Shown: positions 48,501 through 60,500 of the stretch, piece after piece
Numbering within the stretch: position 1 is the stretch's first letter
How the letters are laid out: each line of letters opens with the position of its first letter
Assembly: GCA_964036665.1 (NCBI GenBank)
Contig: OZ038527.1
Location: 26,515,901-26,579,900, forward strand
Source: Gordius sp. MW1
Taxonomy: Eukaryota > Nematomorpha > Gordioida > Gordea > Gordiidae
Direction: 5' to 3'
DNA length: 64,000 nucleotides
The notes under the pieces: model-generated
The model's database searches: none
Seen by the model: the letters and a program-made list of their open reading frames with translations, nothing else
Told to the model about the DNA's origin: nothing
Translations under genes and position numbers: made by a program

Positions 48501-51500
48501 ATAGTATATCTTTCTCATGATAGCATTGACCCCTGAAGCTGCCAAATAGCAAATACTAGTGTTGTATAAACGACTGGTTTTCGTTTGGTCGATCTTTGGT
48601 TTTAGTCGACTAAACATGAACAGGCCAGGGTTTTTGGTCTGTTTTTCTTAGTCGAACTCTAGGCTTAGTCGAAATGTGAAAAACAGACCAAAAGCGATCG
48701 TTAATCTTAGTAAAACTAAAGGTCGACCAAACAAAACACAGCCGTTTTTACAACACTACAAAATACATTACCTGCAAATCTTATATAGCTTTTTTACTCA
48801 GTTATTAAACAAAAATTTTTAAACATTTCTCCTATCAAATTAATTGAGATAAGAGGGGGGGGGGGAGCACAATGATAATACTTGAATTGTATTGTAAACA
48901 TATAAAAAAGGTGGAAAAATTAAATATCTAAATTTCCAACACTCAATTTACGATGCCTTCCATAAGATGCGAGATCGTAACCAGAATTTAGATAAGGGGG
49001 GGGGGGGGGGTGGAGCTGGAGATATAACTATAATATTTGCGATACTAAAATTGTATAGTATATAAAAAAAGGTTTTGAAAGAAATAAACACCTCCATAAG
49101 AAGCAATTTCTGCATTAGAGGCTGCTTCGTTTTTTCCTCGATTTTGCAGTATTTCCAAGGCGTAAGCGTGGAGGTCTGGTGCTGGGGTGCTCAAACCCAG
49201 CCAAATGGCCAACCTGGGGTTCGGACCCCGGGCTGTGGTCGTTCTGAGGCAAAAGACTTGAAGATCTTTAACGAGGAAAGCATCTATGGCACCTAGGTCG
49301 TACATCTGACCCACTAAACGCACCAAACTTTGCTGATTTTTAGTGCAAACCTCTTGGGGACACTGGCCCGAGCAAGTTGCCTCCACGCACATTTTGATCA
49401 AATTTACCAAAGCTTTACCATATTCGACAGTCCTGCAAAAATGATATAAAAGATGTGAAAGTTCACAATATTCCGCTGAAGGTTTCTTTTCAAAATTTAC
49501 TTTATTACAAGTAGAGAACTGCAAAGTTACTTCTTTCAACCCGAACCCGACCCAAAAGCATTTCAAAATTTTAAACCCGAACCCGACCCAATGTCGGGTC
49601 GGGCAGGTCACCCGCGCAAGTCTCTAATTTCTGGGGTAATAATTATTTTATGGGAGACTTTTGCTCTCCCCCCCCCCCCCCCCCCCCTAATGCTGAGTTT
49701 TAATTTTCCTCAATAGATTCAGGTGCAATGGGTAATGTAAAATTGCTTTTAGATGCTTGATGACAGAAATAACTTGAAGAACTTCAAAAATAATATTAGC
49801 TATTTTAGACAATTAACATAGGTTTCACTTTTTATGAACAATTCAATATCAACATGGACGTAGCCAGGGGAAGAGCAGGGAGGGGCGCCTGCCTCCCTCT
49901 AAATCCCAAAATTTGGTGAAATTTATTAAAATTATGGCTAAAATTTTGAAAAATGATCATTTTGCCCCTATATAAATTATTATTGCCTCCCCCTAATTCT
50001 AATGCTGGCTACGCCCATGAATATCAATTTTAAATATCCCAATATCAAAACATCTAGCCATAACTATACAATAACTAAGGTCCTGAGCGTAGCCATAAGC
50101 CCAAAATTTCTGTTATAATATGAAATCCAAAAATTTCCCGCATTTACTCCCACGAAAGCAACCTTAACGTGCGATGATATTGTAGAGCGCCCCAATGAGT
50201 GCTATAAAAACGACTGAGTTTTGTTTGGTCGACTGTCTGTTTTTCAAATTTCGACTAAGCCTAGTGGTCGACTAAGAAAAGTAGACCAAAAAAGCGTTGG
50301 TCCGTTTATGTTTACTCGACTAAAACCAAAGGCCGACCAAACAAAACCCAGCCATGCCAAAATAATCGGCCAAAATTATTCAAAAATAACACTGACTGCC
50401 TCAGAATACTAATAAAAAAATCAGATCAGACTAAAACTACTTATCGTAGAGTACCCATAAATGTTTATCCATTCCAATGCTAAGTTGGCGAAAGAATAAA
50501 ACGTGGCGAAAGCTTTTCCATCTCCGATCATTTTGCAAACTTCGCTCGATTCAGACAAGGATTGCACCAGGAATTGCAATAAATCTTTTCTAATCTCGGG
50601 ATCCATTATGGTTTGGGATGAAACGTTAAATTTGTGATCGGGCGAAAAAGTAATACAAATTTGAGCACAGTGAGCATTGACCCTTTCCACAGTTGTATGC
50701 GCGATGCCCAACAAAATTTGTTGAAGTTTAAGGGCTGTGAGGTAAAATGATAGTACTAAAGCATCCCCTTCTTCGGCACCAACATCCAATAAACGCTAAA
50801 ATTTATATAAAAAAAATTAAATATTATTAAAATAATAATAAAAAATTTAATTTTATATCGTAAATTTAATAAAACTAACTTGACGCATAATTTCTAGCCC
50901 TCTTATCCTCACACTCAAATCTATCTTCTCGCTTAATGCAAATTTTGTGAGGAAAAGAAAATTAAAATCTTCGCTAGATGGCGCAAATTCAAGAGTATTT
51001 GCCAAGGATGTTTCCCAATCTACTCGATATTTCTTCAAGTACGTTTTTTGATGCCTATACAGCATTATCATATCAACAATTAAGCATGGCGAAAATTATG
51101 ATAAATTAATTACAAATCATATAATAAGGCCATAAACTAGCAAAACCCAAATTTTTTAGAAAAAATTATTAAGATTTATTAAAAATCATAGACTACATAG
51201 ACTGCTTATGTCATAGGTTTCATGTGGCAATATGTGTACCATTAAATGGTGCCCTATCAACTCGCCGAAAACAATCTTGCTGAATTCACTCTGGAACATT
51301 AACAACCATCTCCCCATTATCATAAAAAAGGCCCTAACTTGAGTATCTTTTAACATAATTATCATTTTTATTATTAAAAATACCTAAACTATAACTTTAA
51401 TCCGAAATTGAAAAATTAATATGCTTTTTTGTTGGGGGACATTTTTTAATTGGGGGACATTTTTTAACTTTGGGACATTCAATTCGGCAAGATGGTTTTC

Positions 51501-54500
51501 GGCAAGTTGACGAGCCACCCTAATAAATCCATCATTCTTTTTCAACTATTTCCCATGTCTTTCTGCAGTGTACCCCATTGTTAAAATACAAAAAGTCAAT
51601 TTACCTTCCTCATTAGTCAATAAATAAAAAAGAAGGTTAACAAATGATTATTTTATAAAATGCAGATGGCACTTTAACATCACATGATCACAGTATTTTT
51701 GTTTTTTATTATCATAAGTAAATGATATACATTCTAAAATGTTGTTTTAATGTTTAACTAGTTCAATATTTTTTATTTAGTTTTAAAAACACTTACCAAA
51801 ATTACTATAATGTATATGTCCTTCCCTTTTTTGTGCACATTTCAAAATGGCGGAAAAAAGCTACACTTGTTTATAGTTAATGAGCAGTCTATCTAGTCTA
51901 CTCAAAATCTAACAAATATGCATATATATACCTTAAAGAATCGATAATTTCTTCCATAATTTTGGTGCATATATCTTCGAAGATGAAAGGTTCTGTACTA
52001 TCGACCCAAGGGGATCGCGCATCTATATCACCGCGTATTTCTAGCATTTGTTCATTCGCGAATTCCAAAAAGGCATTAAACAATGTTTCTTCAACTCCGT
52101 TGACAATCATATCAGCTAATATGTTACCGACCTAACTCCAAAAAACAATTTTTATTTAAATTCGTTTAAAAAATTATTTGTAGGGAGACAACTAAAAAAA
52201 AGATCTAAATCGTTATCATTCAAAAGGGGCCAAGAGTCTGCAAAAGTCTTAAAGTTATATATCGGATTATGAAAATCCCAAGTTGTTGTCTGATTAAAGG
52301 ATGAGTAGAGTATCTAGATTTCGGGGAAGGTTTTGCTATTTATGTTAATAAAAATTATGGCTTGTTAACCGAAAGTAATAGAGTATGGTAATAACGGGAA
52401 TAAAAATATCTCAACACTAAAAATTTGATCAGATTCATATTATTAAGACAGTTATAAATATAATTACATCCTCAATTTTCATCTACTAACTATTGGAATG
52501 ATGTTAGACAATATTGAAACATTTTAATTTTTGATTTAAAATCTATTTGTCTTAGGCTTGTCTTCATATCGGATTTTGCTGCGCAGCGAAAATCGTCGTA
52601 CGGATTATATTACCCGTGTCTTAATTTCGAATTCACAGCAGCAGATTTGCATTTCAGACGCCTAACATAACAGCGATTTTGTAAGATGCAAAATTTTTCC
52701 TAAGTTTAAATGTTTTATGTTTTTTAAATTTTTAGGTATCAGCAAAGTTTAGATTTAGTCTCAAGAGTTGAAATAAACAAAAAAAAACGCTTTTAACTAT
52801 CAAAAAATAAAATATTAAAAATTATAATCGAGTTTGACCCATGAATTGAATTGGATATTTAGACAAAGACAAATTCGCGCGATTTGAATCTGATTCCGGT
52901 AGTAAGACAAGTCCCTATTCTAAAATGCTATTGAGATATTTACAGGTTCGTAAAGACCTCGGGAAAGATCGTAAAGTGTTTCGTAAGCTGGTATGCCCTT
53001 AACTAGAGAAGTTTTTAAACACATTAATATGTTGGCATCTAAGGACTCCAGGTGGCGTTTCAATTTATCCATACTCTGTATAATGGCGTCGTAAGTATGA
53101 TCTTCAGGTCCCCTGTCGTCATATATGTACATTTTATTTAATAACATTTAATCTAAATATAATTATTAAATTTGATAAAGAGCGTTTATTAAATTTCACA
53201 CCTTTAGGATATAACAGATTGAAAATGTTGTCTTAAAGTATATATTAGTTCTTTCGAGTAATACATATAACTTTTTGACCTAAGTTATCAGTAAAATGTT
53301 TAAATTTCACTTCTGGTTGTCGATTTTATAAGAATTAAAGTTAAAAGCCATAAGATAAATAAAGTGTCTAAAATATTGCAAGATGTACTTCATGTTATTT
53401 GTAGCGTCAAATTGACAAATATATAAAAAGAAACTCGGGCCTTCGGCCCTCGTGGGAAGGGGGAGAAGGGAAGGGAAGAGGGGAAGGGAAGGGGGGACGA
53501 CTCATCTGTACTTCGTATAAATGTATCATATTTGCTATGCAATTTATGGGCGAGAAAGGTGGGAAGGGGCGAGAATGCCTATGGGGGTATTAAATGCCTA
53601 ATGATTAATTAATTATTTATACAAATTTTCCATTATAGGCAAAATGATATAGGCAAAATGTAATATAGGCAAGGGTTAGGGTTAGATTTAGTGTTTGCAT
53701 CTAGTTGTGTATTACATTAGTTTTTATTGATTATGGGTCTAACAAACATTATATTATAAAACAACACAATGTTAAGAATTTGCAGAATTGTTGGGAGAAA
53801 TGTTTAATTTGAACAATTTTTAATTAAAAAAATTAAAAATTTGGCCAATGGTCACTTTTTCTCTATTGGTCAGTACCAACAGATACTCTATAAGTCAATG
53901 ATAGCCAAAAAATGGAAAAAAAACTTTTGATGCTCACTTTGGCCAATGGTCATTTTTTTCCATTGGTCAGCAGCCAGGACACGGTAAAAGTGGATATAAA
54001 TTCATAAGAGTAAAAAAAAACGAAAAAAAAATTTCCAAATCACATTTTGGCCAATGGTCCTTTTTTTCCATTGGCTAGCAGCCAGGACACGGTAAAAGTG
54101 GATATAAATTCATAATAGTCAAAAAAAACGAAAAAAAAGTTTTCGAATCACATTTTGGCCAATGGTCATTTTATTCCATTGGTCAGCAGCCAGCGGACGG
54201 CCAAAAAGTGATAATAGCAATGGTAGGAACAGGAACAATCATAATAGTCAAAAAAAAAACGAAAAAAATATTTTCGATTCACATTTTGGCCAATGGTCAT
54301 TTTTCCATCGGTCAGGAGCCAGCGGACGGCCAAAAAGTCATAATAGCAATGGTAGTAACAGGAACAATCATAATAGTCAAAAAAAAACGAAAAAATAAAC
54401 TCGGATTCACATTTTGGCCAATGGTCATTTTAAAGTCTTATTATCAATGATAGTAACAAGAACAATCATAAAAAACCCGGGATTCTAACCCAAAAACTAG

Positions 54501-57500
54501 TTAAATTGCATAGCAATTAAAAGTAAACAACTTTTATTTATGTTTATTATATAACGGCCAAAAAGTCATAATAGCAATGGTAGAAACAGGAACAATCATA
54601 ATTGTCAAAAAAAACGAAAAAAATAATTTCGATTCACATTTTGGCCAATGGTCATTTTTTTCATTGGTCAGCAGCCAGCGGACGGCCAAAAATTCTTATT
54701 ATCAATGATAGTAACAAGAGCAATCATAAGAGTCAAAAAAACTCGGGATTCTAACCCCAAAACTAGTTAAATTGCATAGCAATTAAAAAGTAAACAACTT
54801 TTATTTATGTTTATTATATAACTAGTTAAATTGCATAGCATTAAAAGTAAACAACTTTTATCTATGTTTATTATATAATAGATAATTTAACAAATCTTAT
54901 ATATAACACACCGAGGGAGATAGAGATGAGGGGTGGGGCACCTCTTTCTCATGCATTAATTTAAAAAAGCGATAACCTAATATACCCAATGCAAATAGAT
55001 AGGGAGGGTAACGGACAACGGACGGACGGACACCAAAAAACGAGCCCATAAATTGCATAGCAATTAATAATTATTATCTAGCATAATTGTGAGGATAATT
55101 CCTTAACCCCCATAAGAATGGGTTTAATCTAATTTGGCCTTATTTATACCCTCGCTTATGTGACCTGAAAATTAACTATGACATACTGATGAGCTCCAAT
55201 AAGAACGAAAATGTTATATGCCTGTTATCATTTTCCACATGCTAAAAAAGATAGGGATATATATAGTCAAATTAGTCTCTAACCAAAATTGCCTCTAGAT
55301 GGGGCTTAACATTTAAGTTAATTGAGGCACTTATGAATGGGGTTATTATTATCTTCTTCAAAATAGTTCTATTTTTAATTGCTATGCAACTTATGGGCTC
55401 GTTTTTTGGTTGTCCGTTGTCCGTCCGTTGTCTACCCTCCCTATCTATTTGCATTGGGTATATTAGGTTATCGATTTTTTAAATTAATGTATGAGAAAGA
55501 GGTGCCCCACCCCTCATCTCTATCTCCCTCGCTGTGTTATTTTTTAAATTAATGCATAAGAGGTGCCCCACCCCTCATCTCTATCTCCCTCGCTTTCGGG
55601 CGGGGTCGGGTTTTAATTGCTACGCAATTAATTAATGCATAAGTATATCTATTCGTTTTTGAATTGGGTAACATTGATATTAATTGCTATAATTACTCTA
55701 TGCCCTCCACTACAAGGGTTTGGGTTAGAATCTCGGAGTTTTTTTAGACTCTTATGATTGTTCTTGTTACTACCATTGATAATAAGACTTTTTGGCCGTC
55801 TGCTGGCTGCTGACCAATGAAAAAAATGACCATTGGCCAAAATGTGAATCCGAGTTTATTTTTTCGTTTTTTTTGACTATTATGATTGTTCCTGTTACTA
55901 CCATTGCTATTATGACTTTTTGGCCGTCTGCTGGCTGCTGACCAATGAAAAAAATGACCATTGGCCAAAATGTGAATCCAAGTTTATTTTTTCGTTTTTT
56001 TTGACTATTATGATTGTTCCTGTTACTACCATTGCTATTATGACTTTTTGGCCGTCTGCTGACCAATGAAAAAAATGACCATTGGCCAAAATGTGAATCG
56101 AAGTTTATTTTTTCGTTTTTTTTTTGATTATTATGATTGTTCCTGTTACTACCATTGCTATTATGACTTTTTGGCCGTCCGCTGGCTGCTGACCGATGGA
56201 AAAAATGACCATTGGCCAAAATGTGATTCCAAGTTTTTTTTTCGTTTTAGTTTTGACTATTACGATTGTTCTTGTTACTATCATTGATAATAAGACTTTT
56301 TGGCCGTCCACTGGCTGCTGACCATTGAAAAAAATGATTGGCCAAAATGTGAATCCGAGTTTATTTTTTCGTTTTTTTTTTTGACTATTATGATTATTCC
56401 TGTTACTACCATTGCTATTATGACTTTTTGGCCGTCCGCTGGCTCCTGACCGATGGAAAAAATGACCATTGGCCAAAATGTGAATCGAAATTATTTTTTT
56501 CTTTTTTTTTTACTATTATGATTGTTCCTGTTCCTACCATTGCTATTATGACTTTTTGGCCGTCCGCTGGCTGCTGACCAATGGAATAAAATGACCATTG
56601 GCCAAAATGTGATTCGAAAATTTTTTTTTCGTTTTTTTTTGACTATTATGAATTTATATCTACTTTTACCGTGTCCTGGCTGCTGACCAATGGAATAAAA
56701 TGACCATTGGCCAAAATGTGATTTGAAAATTTTTTTTTCGTTTTTTTTACTCTTATGAATTTATATCCATTTTTACCGTGTGCTGGCTGCTGACCGATGG
56801 AAAAAAATGACCATTGGCCAAAGTGAGCATCAAATTTTTTTCCCCGTTTTTTTGGCTATCATTGACTTATAGAGTATCTGTTGGTACTGACCAATGGAGA
56901 AAAAATGACCATTCGCCAAATTTTTGATTTTTTTAATTAAAAATTGTTCAAATTCAACAAAAAATTTCTCCCAACAATTCTGCAAATTCTTAACATTGTG
57001 ATGTTTTATAATAAAATGTTTGTTAGACCCATAATCACCAAAGGCCGTAAAAACTAATGTAATACGCAACTAGATGCAAACACTAAATCTAACCCTAACC
57101 CTTGCCTATATTACATTTTGCCTATATTACATTTTGCCTATAAATGGAAAATTTGTATAAATAATTAATTAATCATTAGGCATTTAATACCCCCCTATAG
57201 GCATTCTCGCCCCTTCCCACCTTTCTCGCCCATAAATTGCATAGCAAATATGATACATTTATACGAAGTAAAGATGAGTCGTCCCCCCTTCCCTTCTCCC
57301 CTCCCCCTTCCCACGAGGGCCGAAGGCCCGAGTTTTTTATTATACTATCGATATAAATGAATAATACACGTTAAAACGTACTGTCCGAATCCCGAGATGA
57401 AATCTTTCAGGGTTTGGCAACAGACTAGACGCGCCTCTAAACTCATGACAAGCGGAGTTTGGGGGTTAAACAAGATGCTTTCTTCTAAGAATCTCTTTAG

Positions 57501-60500
57501 CTCAGCCGGCTCGAGCTGGGGTAGGTAGATAAAGCATGGTTTAAGGCACAACAATGCACTTTCAGGGTCTAGCAATCCGCTTTTATTAGGGGGAGTGTCC
57601 ATTTCTTTCCCCACTTCGGCCCAAAACAATTGCTCAGCTCGGGCTAGGTAGAGCAAACTAGGCCCAATTTTCAGATTTTTAGGACCGCTCAGTACTTCCT
57701 TCAAGTAAGACTCTTCAGAACTAACTTGCTCCACGATTTGTGATTCCAGTAGTTTCGCAATCCGTTCAATGTCTTTGTCATTACGTTTAGCGATAACAGA
57801 TTTCAGGTTGGTTATCGCGGCCCTATAACAAAGATCATCGCCGCTACTAGTGGACGAGGGTTCGACGTTTAGAAAGAGAGAGCCATAATCTAGGCCCGGA
57901 CAAAGCTCACTAATAAAACCCAGCCGAGCAATGTGTTTATTCAATAGATTAATCAGGTTTGGACATCTTTGAGAAATTATAAATTTTAACGCCGTCATGA
58001 GGGTACCGAGGCGTTTGTAATCGTCACCGGCTATTAGAGGTAAGGTATTTCGAACTATTCTATTGGCCATATCTATTATATCACCCCCTCGGTCACCACA
58101 CATTTCCAGCATGGGAGGTATCAAGTCGATTCGAATTCTTCTCAAATTATCCTCCACGTTACTCGACCTGTTATAATACGCACGGCGTTTAAATTAATTC
58201 TTATGGCATCATTGAATAAAAGATGAAAAATAACAAAAAAATTTGTTCAAAACTTAATAATGAATAAAAATTTAAAATATTTCAAATAATATATATATAA
58301 ATTACTCGTTATCCGTTAGCAGAAACTCCAAATGGTTTATGTAAATTTCCAATGGTTTTACATCGAATTGCTGAGCAATCTTTAAAGTATCGACAAACAC
58401 TTCGGGCTTTGAGGTCAAAGCCAGCCCGTTTAACGTATCAGCTCTATACTCTCCGGACGTTATGAATTGATCTACGTTTATGTCTAATAAATTTTTAAAA
58501 TTAATAAAATATTTAATATCAGCTAATATTTAACTTTAAATCTAGATGCTTTTTACAATATAAGAAAGACTTGGCATTCTTATTATCAAATACAACTTTG
58601 AATGAATTCTTGGTGACTTTAGGATGGCGATTATTTTGTATTTTAGTTTTCGCAAATAAAGTTTTTATGCATATTTTTATTATGGATATCAATAATAATA
58701 ATTCAATTTGCTTTTTAAATATAATTACATCGTTATTTATAACAGATAATACTACAAATATTATAATAAAATTTATCACTTTCATCTTCGCAAAATTATT
58801 ATTTATTTAGAAATAATAAATGAATTTCAATATTACTAAAAATAAAAATGTTTTGCCTTTATTCATCGATGAAATAGCCAAGGCATTTCTGTAATGGATT
58901 AAGCGATCGTAGCATTTGGAAAGGAGCTCAAACAATACTTTCAAACGATTTTTGTTTTCCTCGGGGATATTTTTGGCGTAAGCAAACGATAATTCACAAT
59001 TTTCCAATACAGAACGGGCCAATATCATTTGTTCGAATGGAGTATGATGTGTTTTGTAGATTTTAACCGTTATATTGATGCTGAGGGAATAAACTAAAGT
59101 TTCAACGATTAACGATTTCAATATATTCCTAGAAGATGGATCGAAATTGGAGGTGGCCGCTGTCATAACATCACTCAAATCCAATTCTTTCAAAGATTCA
59201 GCCTAAAAAATATTTTTAGAGGTTGTTATAGACATGAGAGCAGCCAGGGGGGGGGGCAGAGAGGGGCGGCTGCCCCCTCTATATATATCCAAAAAATTTG
59301 TTAAAATTCATTTAAATTATGGCTAAAATTTTAAAAAATAATCATTTTGCCACTCCTTAAATCATTATTGCCCCCCTCTAATTCCAAAGCTGATTACGCC
59401 CATGCTACACAAGTTTACATTTCATATTTATAATTTGTTATTAAAATAAAAAGACTTTTGGGATAGATGAATTACCGTAAATATGTGTTGGAGGAGATGG
59501 AGAAGCAATAAATTCAAGTGAGCTATTTTATTGCCATAACACGAGTCGTAAGATCTCGAAAGGAGCAAAATTACGATTTTTTCATTGATCGTCCTTTGCA
59601 AAGTTCCGTCTTGAACAACGCTAGCACACGATGACAATTTGGATAAGGCCGCTAATAATTCTGTAAAGAGTCTTGAACACGGACCAGGATTTAAACGTTC
59701 TTGAGCATAGCTTTCGTAGAAACCACATTTAATGGGCAATAATATCCCATCTCCACCATTTACGACGAGTTGTCTGTATTCATTATTCATGATGGTAACC
59801 AAGGTAGCCAGGTTTTGCTACAACATTTACCGGTGAAACGCCAAGAAAAAATCAATTAAAAAATTGTATTAATTTCAAGACACGTTAAAAAACTAAGTCT
59901 GGCTTAGACGAGATATTTCTTATTAGTATATTATTATTATTATTATTTTAAGTATTTAAATATGAAAAACACCTGATACAACTTTTATTTTCAAATAATG
60001 CCATTTCGCTATTATAAAATAATGAGAAAAAGGCCAACGATTTTAACAAATTTTGCAATTATTTATAATAATTTGTTTTACTATCAAAATATAATTAAAT
60101 TTATATATAGTAATAGATAACAAACACTTAAATTACCTTTATATCAGTACTTGAAGATTTGCCATCTTTAATGTTACCAACCATTTCAGCTACATACAAT
60201 AAAAAAAATTTTAAGCGTTTTAAAAATAATTATTTATAGAATTGCTTAAATAGCGAGCGGAATACATAAAGTTTATATAATAACCCTTTAACTCTTTCCC
60301 AAAGGCTTTCGTAAAAACACTTTAAAAACAGTGATACTGATCAATTTTTAATTTATTACTGAGCAATTAAAAACATCCTTTAAAAAGCAAGGAAACAAAT
60401 CAAATGTCATACCTTCGAGCCTAGTTTTTTCGTTCAAGACCATTGCGATACGGTCGGGTGGACATGTGGCCAAGGCGAATGCGATGAAGCGGTCAAAATA

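Larger units (their letters stand above)
53431..57335. mobile_element. Large foldback element with tandemly repeated arms, NBAS intron 10
   Basis: Terminal arms begin AAACTCGGGCCTTCGGCCC and are inverted copies for at least 500 bp with only scattered differences (shared aattaattatttatacaaat, gggttagggttagatttag, aatttgcagaattgttggga). Inward of this each arm is a tandem array of a unit of about 110-130 bp (ggccaatggtcatttttt, cattggtcagcagccag, cggacggccaaaaagtcata), about seven units on the left and ten on the right. The core (54900-55560) holds a second inverted pair (agggagatagagatgagggg, aacggacggacggacacc). No transposase frame. The element occupies about 3.9 of the 4.27 kb intron. Confidence 0.88.

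Noticed and set aside
49075-49296. Plus-strand frame overlapping an NBAS exon
   Set aside because: Antisense shadow of NBAS exon 49432-49092.
53671-53688. Telomere-like GGGTTAGGGTTAG
   Set aside because: Only two repeats, found as an internal part of both foldback arms; not an interstitial telomere array.
54162-56476. Repeated Asn/Ser-rich open frames (GRPKSHNSNGSNRNNHNSQK) in both arms of the foldback element
   Set aside because: The same frame arises from each tandem unit and is open in more than one reading frame; no start, domain or selection pattern suggests a protein.
58519-58810. Frames on both strands between NBAS exons 8 and 9
   Set aside because: AT-rich intron sequence; no acceptor or donor fits and the NBAS protein is continuous without them.
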